From the NCBI GenBank assembly GCA_902785705.1, contig CACZZN010000006.1, positions 1-63,585 on the forward strand: a DNA stretch of 63,585 nt, in the 5' to 3' direction. A program made the translations under genes and the position numbers. Source of the stretch: an uncultured Veillonellaceae bacterium. GTDB taxonomy: Bacteria; Bacillota; Negativicutes; Selenomonadales; Selenomonadaceae. Positions 8,111 through 17,458 of this stretch are shown here, in pieces. The notes under the pieces were generated by a model. The model worked only from the letters and a program-made list of their open reading frames with translations, was not told where the DNA came from and did no database searches. Position 1 is the first letter of the stretch. Every line of letters starts with the position of its first letter.

Positions 8111-8704
8111 ATGAAGTTATACAGGGGATTGCTTTTATTGGCGGCAACAGCGATACTGGCGGTGACTGCGGGCTGCGATCCGCAGGGAGAAAAACCGCCG
8201 ACGGCAGTTTCTTCCAGTGCGTCGGCAAGTGTGGCATCGTCCTCGGAAAAACCATCGTCGAGCACATCGGGAAGCAAGCAGGAGGCTCCGAAGAGCGTTG
8301 AGGTAGAGCTGTATTATCCGGATGCGACGGCAACGAAGCTGGTATCGGTCAAGAAAAAGCTGGATATCACCAAAGAGGATAAATACAACGCGGCAGTTCA
8401 TGCGTTGATGCAAGACCCGAAGGAAAAGACGGTAACGGGAATCTTCCCGAAAACGGCAAAGCTCAGATCCGTGCGGCTGCAAGGAGATGTTGCCGTTGTG
8501 GATTTTGACAGCAACATCCGAAAAGGGTTTTCCGGTGGTTCTACGGGTGAGAGATTCCTGGTGGGATCCGTCGTGAATACTTTGACGAATTTCCCGGAAA
8601 TCAAGAAGGTGCGGTTCCTGCTGGATGGCAAGGAGATCGAAAGCCTTGCGGGCCATATGGATCTTACCGAGCCGGTGGCTCGCATGAACAGCCTCATGGA
8701 GTAA
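8111..8704 (+). CDS. GerMN-domain lipoprotein
   Basis: A 197-residue lipoprotein from the ATG at 8111 (GAGAAAGG upstream). The signal peptide ends in the lipobox AVTAGC, followed by a Ser-rich linker of about 40 residues and a GerMN domain (about residues 60-190) with the pattern VELYYPDATATKLV and ending with a GHMDL-like motif. GerMN domains occur in spore germination proteins but also in non-sporulating relatives next to cell-wall amidases, as here. Its role is probably structural or in peptidoglycan binding. A strong terminator follows, ending the operon. Confidence 0.85.
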   Translation: MKLYRGLLLLAATAILAVTAGCDPQGEKPPTAVSSSASASVASSSEKPSSSTSGSKQEAPKSVEVELYYPDATATKLVSVKKKLDITKEDKYNAAVHALMQDPKEKTVTGIFPKTAKLRSVRLQGDVAVVDFDSNIRKGFSGGSTGERFLVGSVVNTLTNFPEIKKVRFLLDGKEIESLAGHMDLTEPVARMNSLME

Positions 8705-8709
8705 ACTGA

Positions 8710-8750
8710 TGCGCGAAAATAGGACAGTTTCCTATTTTCGTGCATTTTTT
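8710..8750 (+). terminator. Rho-independent terminator
   Basis: TGCGCGAAAATAGGA pairs with TCCTATTTTCGTGCA around a short loop, followed by TTTTTT. It ends the 4803-8704 gene group. Confidence 0.9.
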
Positions 8751-8827
8751 ATTCCGATGTGGTATGATAAGGGGCGATGGTGGATGTGGCGTGAGGCCAA
8801 TGAAATGATTTTCCGGAGGGGTTTTGG

Positions 8828-11731
8828 ATGAGGAACTGTTTGCGCGCTGTTTGCGTGATCGGCATGCTGATATCGGCCATGCTTTGTGGTTTGGAGGCGC
8901 AGGCCGCATCATTGCAGACATTGCGTGTGGGATATGTGCCGGGGACGGGCTTTCTGGAGGAAGACCGCCCGGGACATCTGCGCGGCTACGGCTATGAATA
9001 CATGGAATTCCTTGCCGAGTATGGCGGATGGAAATTCGAGTATGTACCCTGCGTGAACTGGTGGGAATGCGGTGAGAAACTGCAGTCGGGGGAGATCGAT
9101 CTGCTGCCTGCCATGCCGGGAAACTACAAGTCCCTGCCATTTGCCGTGCGGGGGGATCATGTCGTTGCACGGTTCCCGATGGAGCTTGTGGTGCAGGAGC
9201 ACTGGGATAAGCCGTTCCTGCAGCTCGGCACCTTGGACTATAACTATCCGATTCCGTCCCTTCCCAATGTGGCAAAGGAGTATGGGTTTCAATACCGGCT
9301 CATCGAATACCATGACGCGCAGGATATGGAAAACGCTTTTCATCAAGGGCTGCTGGATGGCTATGTCGGTCCGATGCTGCATCCCGAGAAATCCGATCAT
9401 GTGCTGTCCGTTTTCGATCGGGTGAGTTATCGTGTGCTGGTGCGCAAGGACCGTACGGAGCTTTTGGCAAAGCTGAATTATGCGATGGATCAGATGCTTC
9501 TGAACCAGCCGAATCTGCGGAACCGCTTGAATGACAAATATGGACGTTCCAAGGGCTTCCCGCTGATCCTGACACGTCTGGAGCAGGAATATCTGCGGGA
9601 AAGGCAGAAGCTGACGGTCATCGTGATGCTGCGACAGAAACCTTACCTGTTCCAAGAGAACGGAGAATGGAAGGGCGCGACAGCGGAACTGCTGCATCAG
9701 ATTTCCGAGGACCTTGGTGTGGAGATCGAGATTTTGGAGGGGCGTTCTCTGGAGGAAATCAAGCGGATGATCACGCGCGGCAGCGTGGATTTCGTGGCGA
9801 ACGCGCCCTGTGATTTCAGCTGGCTGGATGCGATGGGGCTGTCCCCGACGCAGCCCTATATGGACATCGGCTATGTGCCGGTGATGCGGAAGGGGACTTC
9901 CAGCCTGAAAAACCCACGTGCCGCTGCTGTACGGGATTCTTTTCAGACACAGGACTATATCGAGGAGAATTTTCAGGAAGATCGGATCCGCTACTACGAC
10001 ACCATGGAAGAATGCTTCCAGGCAGTCAGCAACGGGGAAGCGGATATTACCTACGCGCCGCGTGCTGTCGTGCCGTATCTGATGGAGAAAGCGGAAACCT
10101 ATAATCTGGAGGCGGATACGGAGGCCAGAATCTCCGCATCTGTCAGTTTGGCGGTATGGGACGGGGCGGATCCGAGGCTGTGGCAGATTCTCAACAAAGA
10201 AGTCAACCACTTGCCGCCGGGGCTCGTAAGCGGTGCTGTCAGGAATGTGGCAAAGGATGTGGTCTTTCACTGGAATCCGAAATGGCTGCTCTATCATCAT
10301 CCCCTTCAGGCGGCTATGATCATTTTTGCCGTTATGGCAGCCACCCTTGGGATCTTTTGGTACCGCACCTACATGCGCAAGCGGCATCTCCTGGCTGTGC
10401 AGGAGATGGCCTATACGAACACGCGTTATATGCTGCACAATATGCTCTGGCTGGATCAGGAAATGCCGGCCCTGTTCAAAAAGGTGGCAGGGGAAATGCC
10501 GGACAGTCAGATGTACTGTGCTGTTCTCTCTACCGATCGGAAATCCTCTATCGTGGAAATGTATGGGCGGGATCTTCTGGACCGTCAGGTGAGGGATACG
10601 GCGGAGAATCTGCAGGCAAAGCCGTGGGTGCTCCAGACCGTCGCGGGTGCGGATGAGGGACAGCTGGTCAGCATCTGCGTTGCGAAGGACGATGCGGAGA
10701 TCATGGGGCTGATCGAGGAAGTTGTGGCGGAGTATGGATATCTGACAACATCCGACGCGAGAATTTCCCTGCATTTGCATGCTGGCATCTGTCCCATGAA
10801 GCAGGGGGATTTCCTTTTGGAAATCGCGGACCGTGCGAATACGGCAGGTCAGGAGACCCTCGGCACGATGGACGATGTGAAGTTCTTCGACAAGGAAATG
10901 AAGGAACGGCTGGAACTGGAACAGCGGATCGAAGCCAATATGGAAAAAGCCCTGCAACAGGGGGAGTTCCGCGCCTGGTATCAGCCGAAATATGATATCC
11001 GCACGCGCCGCATCGTCGGTGCGGAGGCTCTTGTGCGCTGGCAGAGCGCATCCATGGGATTCATGCCGCCCGGCAAGTTCATCCCGCTCTTTGAGGCGAA
11101 CGGTTTTGTGATCCCTGTGGACTATTACTTGTTGGAGCAGGCCTTTGCGCTCCAGAAGCGCAGACTCTCGGAAGGCAAGAAAGTCGTGCCGATTTCCGTC
11201 AACCAGTCCAGACTCCACATCACGGAGGAGGGCTATCTGGAAAAAATGAAGGCCATCGTGGAGAAGTACCGGCTTCCCAAGGGGCTGATCGAGCTGGAAA
11301 TCACCGAGACCATGTTCGGGGATTTCGACCAAAAGGCATATCGGGAACATTCGGCGCATATCATGGGGGAACTGCATAAGCTGGGATTCAGCCTTTCGCT
11401 GGATGATTTCGGCTCCGGTTTCTCCTCTTTCACCATGCTGGATTACTTGCCGCTGGATGTCATGAAAATCGACCGATCGCTGCTGGTGGCATCAGATCAT
11501 TCCGAACGCATGCGGGACATCCTGGGCAATGTGATTCGCTTGGGAGAGACGCTTCATATGCATGTCATCTGCGAGGGAATCGAGACAACGGAACAGGAGC
11601 AGATGCTTCTGGGGCTTGGCTGTCATTACGGGCAGGGGTATCTGAACGCAAAGCCCATGCCGGAAAAAGAGTTTGTGGAATTTATCGAGAAGCGGAACCA
11701 AGAGGTCGGATGGGACGATGCAGTGGGATGA
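8828..11731 (+). CDS. Membrane c-di-GMP phosphodiesterase with tandem solute-binding sensor and EAL domain
   Basis: A 967-residue sensor enzyme. A signal peptide (cut near EAQA) is followed by two type 3 solute-binding-like domains (about 28-250 and 255-490), a transmembrane helix near 495-513, a degenerate GGDEF-like domain with GADEG where GGDEF is expected (about 606), and a full EAL domain (about 715-960). The EAL domain keeps EALVRW, EITE, DDFGSG, KIDRS, EGIE and QGY, so cyclic-di-GMP hydrolysis is likely. SD GGAGG precedes the ATG. It is the first gene of a five-gene signalling operon; ligands are probably amino acids or small polar solutes, an inference from the domain family. Confidence 0.9.
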   Translation: MRNCLRAVCVIGMLISAMLCGLEAQAASLQTLRVGYVPGTGFLEEDRPGHLRGYGYEYMEFLAEYGGWKFEYVPCVNWWECGEKLQSGEIDLLPAMPGNYKSLPFAVRGDHVVARFPMELVVQEHWDKPFLQLGTLDYNYPIPSLPNVAKEYGFQYRLIEYHDAQDMENAFHQGLLDGYVGPMLHPEKSDHVLSVFDRVSYRVLVRKDRTELLAKLNYAMDQMLLNQPNLRNRLNDKYGRSKGFPLILTRLEQEYLRERQKLTVIVMLRQKPYLFQENGEWKGATAELLHQISEDLGVEIEILEGRSLEEIKRMITRGSVDFVANAPCDFSWLDAMGLSPTQPYMDIGYVPVMRKGTSSLKNPRAAAVRDSFQTQDYIEENFQEDRIRYYDTMEECFQAVSNGEADITYAPRAVVPYLMEKAETYNLEADTEARISASVSLAVWDGADPRLWQILNKEVNHLPPGLVSGAVRNVAKDVVFHWNPKWLLYHHPLQAAMIIFAVMAATLGIFWYRTYMRKRHLLAVQEMAYTNTRYMLHNMLWLDQEMPALFKKVAGEMPDSQMYCAVLSTDRKSSIVEMYGRDLLDRQVRDTAENLQAKPWVLQTVAGADEGQLVSICVAKDDAEIMGLIEEVVAEYGYLTTSDARISLHLHAGICPMKQGDFLLEIADRANTAGQETLGTMDDVKFFDKEMKERLELEQRIEANMEKALQQGEFRAWYQPKYDIRTRRIVGAEALVRWQSASMGFMPPGKFIPLFEANGFVIPVDYYLLEQAFALQKRRLSEGKKVVPISVNQSRLHITEEGYLEKMKAIVEKYRLPKGLIELEITETMFGDFDQKAYREHSAHIMGELHKLGFSLSLDDFGSGFSSFTMLDYLPLDVMKIDRSLLVASDHSERMRDILGNVIRLGETLHMHVICEGIETTEQEQMLLGLGCHYGQGYLNAKPMPEKEFVEFIEKRNQEVGWDDAVG

Positions 11732-11807
11732 ATCCTTCCGGGCAGGAATTTCGGCATCGAGGCAGAAATAGGGCAAGAGTAGCTGTAACGCATAAGGGGG
11801 AATGGTC

Positions 11808-12278
11808 ATGGCAGTGACTTCTAAAACGGGAGCGGATAAGGAAAAACCGGTCATCCTGATTGTGGATGACGATGAAATGAATCTCGCGATGGCGCAGGCG
11901 ATTTTGGAGGTCAAGGTGAAGGCGGAATATTTGACGGCTTCCAGCGGCAAGCAGTGCTTGCAGATCTTGCAGAACCGCATGGGGAAAGTGGATCTGATCC
12001 TGCTGGATGTGGCGATGCCGGGCATGGATGGCTTGGAGACCCTTGCCGCAATCCGCAAGCGCGATGGATGGAAGAGTCTGCAGGTCATCTTCCTGACGGC
12101 TGCGGCGGACAAGAATACCATCGTGCGCGCGAGCCAGTTGGGGATCACGGACTATGTGCGCAAGCCCTTCGTGGCACAGGATCTGATCGATCGGGTGGAA
12201 AGGGCTCTCGTTGTGCACCAGATGGATGATCCTGAAATACAGGATCTGCTCAAGGCATTGGAACAAATGGGAAGCTGA
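11808..12278 (+). CDS. Single-domain response regulator (CheY-like)
   Basis: A 156-residue protein that is almost entirely one receiver domain. The acidic pocket is in VDDDEMN, the phosphoacceptor Asp is near residue 67 in LLDVAMPGMDG, the switch Thr is in FLTAAAD, and the conserved Lys is in VRKPF. There is no output domain, so it signals by protein contact or relays phosphate. The ATG at 11808 is chosen over 11802 because AAGGGGG then has seven-base spacing. It lies between the EAL enzyme and the EIIC-like permease, and the hybrid kinase at the end of the operon is its likely partner. Confidence 0.9.
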   Translation: MAVTSKTGADKEKPVILIVDDDEMNLAMAQAILEVKVKAEYLTASSGKQCLQILQNRMGKVDLILLDVAMPGMDGLETLAAIRKRDGWKSLQVIFLTAAADKNTIVRASQLGITDYVRKPFVAQDLIDRVERALVVHQMDDPEIQDLLKALEQMGS

Positions 12279-12310
12279 ATTCTTTCAAGGGCGTGGAAAA
12301 GGAGACTGTC

Positions 12311-13618
12311 ATGGGAAAACGCAGAAATCTGGCGGAGAAATATCTGCTTCCTTGGACACTGCGCCTCTGTCGGAATTCTTATCTGACAGCAGTGCGGGAT
12401 ACGTTCTGCATTATGATGCCGTTCATTTTCGTGCTGACACTGCTCGGGATGGCGGGAGGCGTCTTGCTCAGCCCGACCGGCCCCGTGATGAACGAGGACG
12501 GACTGGGGCTTGGCATGTATCTTTCGGGCAATCTGCATGGACAGGCTTATCGCGAATCCGATTTATTTCGGACATTGGAAGGCATGCAGCGATTTTTTGC
12601 CGTTTGCAATGTGCTGCTATCCCTTTTGTTTTCCGTTGTGTTCGCGGCAAGGCTTTCCAAGCTGTGGCGCTGCAATTCTATCCTTTCGGTGCTGTGCACG
12701 TTGGCGGGATATGCGTTTTTCCTTCCGGGGGCTGTCTCATCCTTGGAAGAGTTCTTCATGTTCTTTGTGGGACGGGGGTTTTTCATTGCACTGTGCGTTG
12801 CGACTTTGACGGTGCGCATTTTCAGCGCACTTTCCCATCTGCAGTGCCTGCGGGTTCCCGTTCCTGCCGCGGTGCCGCCTCGAATGGCTGCGCATATGCG
12901 GTATACATTGCCATTGGCAGTGACTTTGACAATGCTTTTGCTGCTGTCCATCCTTTGGGCTATGACGGCGCATTCCTATGGGACGCTGGAAACCGTGCTG
13001 CGGGATCATGTTAGCATGGAAACATCGCAGAGCTTGGGGATGGCGCTGGTCTATGAATTCCTGGTGCGAATCCTTTGGTGGACGGGGCTGAACGGCGTCG
13101 GCCTCATGGCGTTCTGGAGCGAGGCATTCTATGTTCCCGCGCAGATTGCCAATGAGCTGGACGGCGCGCGTCATATCTTCACCATCGCTTTCTTTGATTC
13201 CATGATGGTCTCGTTGCTGGGGCTTGCGATTGCGATCTGGGTCTTTTCCAGCCGACGGGACTGGCGCAGCATCTGCGCCTTCAGCGTGCTTTCCCTGCTG
13301 TTCAGCATCAGCGAGCCGTTTCTGTTCGCGCTGCCGGTGGTGCTGAATCCGGCCATGCTGATTCCCTATATTGTCGCGCCTATGGTGAACGTGATCGTGG
13401 GGTGGGCGGCGATCGCGTGGGGGATTGTTCCCGCGTTCCAGTACGCTGTGCCGTGGGCGACGCCGGTCTTGCTGGACGGCTATCTCTCCACGGGGGATGT
13501 GATGGGCTTTGTGCTGCAGCTTGTATGGCTGAGCGTGGACATTGTGATCTATTCTCCGTTTGTCATTATTTTCAACCTGATGCGCCAAGATGAAAAACCG
13601 AAGGACGGTGAGGCATGA
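12311..13618 (+). CDS. EIIC-like PTS permease domain protein without EIIA/EIIB
   Basis: A polytopic protein of about 435 residues resembling the EIIC permease of lactose/cellobiose-type sugar phosphotransferase systems. About ten hydrophobic helices are visible. The substrate-site-like stretch FSISEPFLFALPVVLNP followed by PYIVAPMVN matches the CelB-type 'NEPxxFGxPxxxNP' signature. No phosphorylatable EIIB or EIIA domain is attached or encoded nearby. AAAGGAGA precedes the ATG at 12311. Its place between a response regulator and a binding protein plus kinase suggests a sugar-sensing rather than uptake role; that is inference. Confidence 0.75.
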   Translation: MGKRRNLAEKYLLPWTLRLCRNSYLTAVRDTFCIMMPFIFVLTLLGMAGGVLLSPTGPVMNEDGLGLGMYLSGNLHGQAYRESDLFRTLEGMQRFFAVCNVLLSLLFSVVFAARLSKLWRCNSILSVLCTLAGYAFFLPGAVSSLEEFFMFFVGRGFFIALCVATLTVRIFSALSHLQCLRVPVPAAVPPRMAAHMRYTLPLAVTLTMLLLLSILWAMTAHSYGTLETVLRDHVSMETSQSLGMALVYEFLVRILWWTGLNGVGLMAFWSEAFYVPAQIANELDGARHIFTIAFFDSMMVSLLGLAIAIWVFSSRRDWRSICAFSVLSLLFSISEPFLFALPVVLNPAMLIPYIVAPMVNVIVGWAAIAWGIVPAFQYAVPWATPVLLDGYLSTGDVMGFVLQLVWLSVDIVIYSPFVIIFNLMRQDEKPKDGEA

Positions 13619-14733
13619 TGTCCGTGAAATTCTGGGATATGCTGACCAAGCGGTTTGTTGTTTTCAGCATCGTGCAGGCGCTGGTTCTCTGCCTCTGCAT
13701 CTTTTTGTCCGTCAACCATTTCGGGGGGGATGGCTGGCAGCGGACGAAGAGCGTGGCGCTTATCCTTGCCAGTCCGAAGGACACCGAGGGCTGGCCCAGG
13801 GAAATCGCTCTGGGGATGCAGCAGGCGTGCGACGAGCTGGGCTATGAGCTCTATATCGAGGATGAGGTCGCTGTCGGGTCGGATGCGTGCCATCAGGTCA
13901 TCGAGAAGCTGATAGCTAGGGGCGTGAAGCGCATTTTCCTGGCGAATCCGGGCTATCAGAAAGAAGTGGAGGTGCTGGCCAGGAAATACCCTCAAGTGAG
14001 TTTTTTCGCGAATTCTGCGGGGGAAACTGTTTCTGATGAAATCCTGAATTATTCGGTGCGCTATTATGATGTGCGGTATCTTTCGGGGGTACTGGCGGGA
14101 CTTCACACGAAAACGGGCATTGTGGGCTATGCGGCTCCGTTTCCGGCATCTGAGACCAGGCGGGATCTCAATGCGTTTGCGCTGGGCGTGCAGAGCGTGC
14201 GGCCGGATGCCCGCATCCTGTTCCGTTGGACGGGACAGTGGATATCGCCGGCCAAAGAGCATGAGGCAGTCTATTTGCTGAAGATGCAGGGCGCGGATGT
14301 GATGGGCTATTTCGCGGCGACACAGGCCATCGCTGCTGCTGCCGAGGAAATCGGCATGGACTATATTGATTTTCATCGGCTGCGTTCCGGCAATGCGCAT
14401 TGCATCGCTGCAATCGAAACGGACTGGCGCATGGTCTACACGGAATTGCTCCGCATGAACCGACGGAGCGAGGGAGAGCATGTCTATTGGAAAGGGCTGT
14501 TCGACGATGTGGTTTGTCTGCATCTGCAAAACGGAGCGCTCACTCCGCGGGAAGAGGCGTTGGTAGGAAGGGCTCGTTCCGCGCTTTGGAGCGGACATCA
14601 GATTTTTTCGGGGAACATCATAGATCAATCGGGCAGCCGGCGCTGCATGGAAGGGGAAGTCATTTCCAACAGCGATGTGCGGACCCATATGGACTGGCTG
14701 GTCAGGGGGGTGGAGAGCATTGAATCCAAATGA
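13615..14733 (+). CDS. Membrane-anchored BMP/PnrA-like ligand-binding protein
   Basis: A 372-residue protein with an N-terminal anchor (about residues 16-34) and a periplasmic-binding-protein fold like the basic membrane lipoprotein family: VALILASPKDTEGWPREIALGMQ at the start, IFLANPGYQKEV, a G-x-L-A-G-L motif (SGVLAGLHTKTGIVGYAAP) and a late GADVMGYFA. Family members bind nucleosides, but this one has a membrane helix rather than a lipobox. Start and stop overlap the neighbouring genes by 4 and 14 bases. It probably presents a ligand signal to the downstream hybrid kinase. Confidence 0.7.
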   Translation: MMSVKFWDMLTKRFVVFSIVQALVLCLCIFLSVNHFGGDGWQRTKSVALILASPKDTEGWPREIALGMQQACDELGYELYIEDEVAVGSDACHQVIEKLIARGVKRIFLANPGYQKEVEVLARKYPQVSFFANSAGETVSDEILNYSVRYYDVRYLSGVLAGLHTKTGIVGYAAPFPASETRRDLNAFALGVQSVRPDARILFRWTGQWISPAKEHEAVYLLKMQGADVMGYFAATQAIAAAAEEIGMDYIDFHRLRSGNAHCIAAIETDWRMVYTELLRMNRRSEGEHVYWKGLFDDVVCLHLQNGALTPREEALVGRARSALWSGHQIFSGNIIDQSGSRRCMEGEVISNSDVRTHMDWLVRGVESIESK

Positions 14734-17356
14734 TTCAAATGAGGCGAAGGACGCCTCGCAAAGGCGCACGCTGGGCTTTGCCATGCGCATGATCGGGCAG
14801 TTCCTCATTTTTCTTCTGGTTCTTTTTGGGATCGGTACACTTCTGCACAGCAAGATGAGCGACGCTTTGAATGTTGAAGTGGAGAAGTTCGTTGTGCGGC
14901 AGGCGGAGCAGATCTCCCTGACTTATCGCGAGTTGTTCCAGAATGAGCTGGATCTGCTGGAAAAACTCGCAGATGTCATGGAATCCGGGAAGCTCTCGCC
15001 GGATGATGTGACGGCGGCAGTCATCCATGGGGAACCGATGGCGCAGGCAGGCATGGTCGATATGTATGGCAGGCTCGTGGCAGGGACGCCGCTGCCCCCG
15101 GAGAGCAAGCTGCAGATGGCGGAAGCCCTGCAGGGGCGGCAGAGCATCCATCACTACAAGGGGGTTGGTGTCGTAGCGATGGTTCCGGTCAAGGGTGTGC
15201 AGAACATTCGCTATGCGCTGTACAAGATTTATTTGGACCAGGGACTGCAGGAGGATTATTTCCACCTTTCGGACAAGAGCCATGAAGCGAAGGTCTTGCT
15301 TTACGATCTCAACGAGGAGCGCGTGGTGGTTCCCTATAAGGGATACGGCGAGAACGATCGCTTCTACGATCCTGCCACGAAACTGCCGAAGGGGGTCGAC
15401 CAGCTGCTTTCACGCTTGGAAAACGCCCATGGCGTAGCCATTTTTTCGCCCGAGATCGATGAGGACTATGTGCTGTTCGCTTCGGACATCAAGGACACGA
15501 ACTGCGCGGTCATTGGCTACACGGAGTGGCACTCCGTGGTCGACGGGATCCTGCACATCCACATGATCGTGCTTTGGGTCTTTGGGCTGCTGGTGGTGCT
15601 GTTCTGCGTGTTCGTGCTCTATGCCTTTACGAACAAATTGCAGGCGGAGGAGAGCAAGGAACTGCGTGAGGCGCGGGATGAGGCGCTGCGCGCGAACCGG
15701 GCCAAGAGCGAGTTCCTCGCGAATATGAGCCATGAGATCCGCACGCCGCTCAACGCGGTGCTGGGCATGAATGAGATGATCCTGAGGGAGGCCAAGGGTG
15801 CATCTCTCCAGAAGTACGCATGGAACGTCAAGAGCGCAGGCGAGACACTGCTGTCGCTCATCAATGATATCCTGGACTTTTCGAAGATCGAGTCCGGCAA
15901 GATGGAGCTGGTGGATGCAAGCTACAGCATGAGCTCGGTGCTCAATGATATCTATAACATGGTCAAGTACAAGGCAGACCAGAAGGGGCTGGAGTTTCAC
16001 ATCGATGTCATGCCGGAACTGCCCGACGGCTTCCGGGGGGATGAGGTGCGCTTGCGCCAGGTGCTGGTGAACATCCTCAACAATGCCGTGAAGTACACGC
16101 CGAAGGGAAGCGTGACCTTTACGATCCGAAGCGCGTTGAAAGAGTTCCGTGCCGGTGAGACGGTCATGCTGGAGTTCGTTTCGAAGGATACGGGTATCGG
16201 CATCCGGGAAGCGGACAAGGGAAAGCTTTTCTCCCAGTTCGAGCGTCTGGACATCAAGCGAAACCGCAATATCGAAGGCACGGGACTGGGGCTTTCCATT
16301 ACCGTGCGCCTTGTCCGCATGATGGGTGGCACCATTGATGTGGAGAGCGTTTACGGAGAGGGCAGCGTCTTTACGGTCCGGCTGCCCCTGCGCATTGAGA
16401 ACCCGGAACCTGTGGGGGATTTCCTTGCGCGGGTGGAGGAATTCGTGCGGCAGCAGAACAGCTACCGAGAGAGCTTTGTTGCGCCCGGTGCGAAGGTGCT
16501 CGTGGTGGATGACAATGATATGAATCTCACGGTGGTGGAGAGCCTGCTGGCAAAGACAAAGGTGCAGATCGACTGCTGCATGAGCGGCAGGGAATGCCTC
16601 GCGAAAATGCGGCAGCAGCACTATGATATCGTGTTCCTCGATCATATGATGCCGGAAATGGACGGCATCGAAACTTTGGAAAAAGCAAAGGCGATGAAGG
16701 ACAGCAAATGCCTTGATACGCCTGTCATCGCGCTTACCGCGAATGCCATTTCCGGCGTGAAGGAGATGTTCCTTTCCAAGGGGTTTGACGACTACCTTTC
16801 CAAGCCGGTGGACAGCCGCGCTTTGGAGCGCATGGTGCAGAAATATCTGCCGGCAGGTCTGGTGCAGGCTGTCGAGCCTCAGTCTTCGTCGGAAGAAGAA
16901 AATGGTGCAGCACCGCAGGCAGAGGCAAAGGAAGAAACTGCACAAACGGAGCCGAAGGAAACGCAGGAGGCGGCTTCCAGCAGCTATCTGATCGATCAGG
17001 AAGCCGGGCTGAAATTCTGCGGGGGAACCGAGCCTATGCATCTGCGATTCCTCGCTATGTTCTGCCAGCGAAAAGAAGCCGTGCAGAACAAACTGGAAAC
17101 TGCCATGCGGGAGGAGAACTGGAAAGACTATACGACGCATATCCACGCGGTCAAGTCCACGTCTCTCTCGATCGGAGGAACGCAGCTTTCCGAGGCGGCA
17201 AAGGCATTGGAAATGGCGGGGCATGCCTATCTGGACGGCCCCGAGGAGGAAAAGGAGCGGCAGCTTTCCTATATCCGCGAGCATCATGCAGAGGTCATGG
17301 AGATGTATGATGCGCTGATTGAGGAAGCAAAGGAACGGTTTGGCGTAGAAATCTGA
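14720..17356 (+). CDS. Hybrid sensor histidine kinase with receiver and HPt domains
   Basis: About 878 residues from the TTG at 14720, which has GGGGGTGGAG upstream and overlaps the previous gene. Two membrane helices (about 25-43 and 283-303) enclose an extracellular sensor of Cache-like size. Then come HisKA with NMSHEIRTP (His near 337), HATPase_c with NILNNAVKY, DTGIGI and GTGLGL, a receiver domain (VVDDNDMN, phosphoacceptor in FLDHMMPEMDG near 640, LSKPVD), an acidic linker, and an HPt domain with HAVKSTSLSIG (His near 808). All elements of a full phosphorelay are present; the final acceptor may be the single-domain regulator in this operon. Confidence 0.92.
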   Translation: MNPNDSNEAKDASQRRTLGFAMRMIGQFLIFLLVLFGIGTLLHSKMSDALNVEVEKFVVRQAEQISLTYRELFQNELDLLEKLADVMESGKLSPDDVTAAVIHGEPMAQAGMVDMYGRLVAGTPLPPESKLQMAEALQGRQSIHHYKGVGVVAMVPVKGVQNIRYALYKIYLDQGLQEDYFHLSDKSHEAKVLLYDLNEERVVVPYKGYGENDRFYDPATKLPKGVDQLLSRLENAHGVAIFSPEIDEDYVLFASDIKDTNCAVIGYTEWHSVVDGILHIHMIVLWVFGLLVVLFCVFVLYAFTNKLQAEESKELREARDEALRANRAKSEFLANMSHEIRTPLNAVLGMNEMILREAKGASLQKYAWNVKSAGETLLSLINDILDFSKIESGKMELVDASYSMSSVLNDIYNMVKYKADQKGLEFHIDVMPELPDGFRGDEVRLRQVLVNILNNAVKYTPKGSVTFTIRSALKEFRAGETVMLEFVSKDTGIGIREADKGKLFSQFERLDIKRNRNIEGTGLGLSITVRLVRMMGGTIDVESVYGEGSVFTVRLPLRIENPEPVGDFLARVEEFVRQQNSYRESFVAPGAKVLVVDDNDMNLTVVESLLAKTKVQIDCCMSGRECLAKMRQQHYDIVFLDHMMPEMDGIETLEKAKAMKDSKCLDTPVIALTANAISGVKEMFLSKGFDDYLSKPVDSRALERMVQKYLPAGLVQAVEPQSSSEEENGAAPQAEAKEETAQTEPKETQEAASSSYLIDQEAGLKFCGGTEPMHLRFLAMFCQRKEAVQNKLETAMREENWKDYTTHIHAVKSTSLSIGGTQLSEAAKALEMAGHAYLDGPEEEKERQLSYIREHHAEVMEMYDALIEEAKERFGVEI

Positions 17357-17375
17357 GAAGATGGCGGGAAATGGC

Positions 17376-17404
17376 TTGTCTTTTTAGGGTTCCTGTGCTA
17401 TGAT
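17376..17404 (+). promoter_or_regulatory. Sigma-70-type promoter of tig
   Basis: TTGTCT at 17376-17381 and TATGAT at 17399-17404 with a 17-base spacer, about 55 bases upstream of the tig start codon. Confidence 0.6.
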
Positions 17405-17458
17405 TGATTCTGTATGGTATGTTCGAATCAGATGTAAAACAGGAGGTCATTTCAGACA

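Noticed and set aside
6196..8277. 693-codon open frame on the minus strand
   Set aside because: It covers the coding strand of four well-supported genes (ComEC-like, DUF3006, amidase, GerMN), has no family motifs, low complexity His/Arg/Gln content and no ribosome binding site. It is the usual antisense shadow of GC-rich codons.
8909..11377. 822-codon open frame on the minus strand
   Set aside because: Antisense to the EAL enzyme, whose domains and ribosome binding site are clear; no recognisable protein features.
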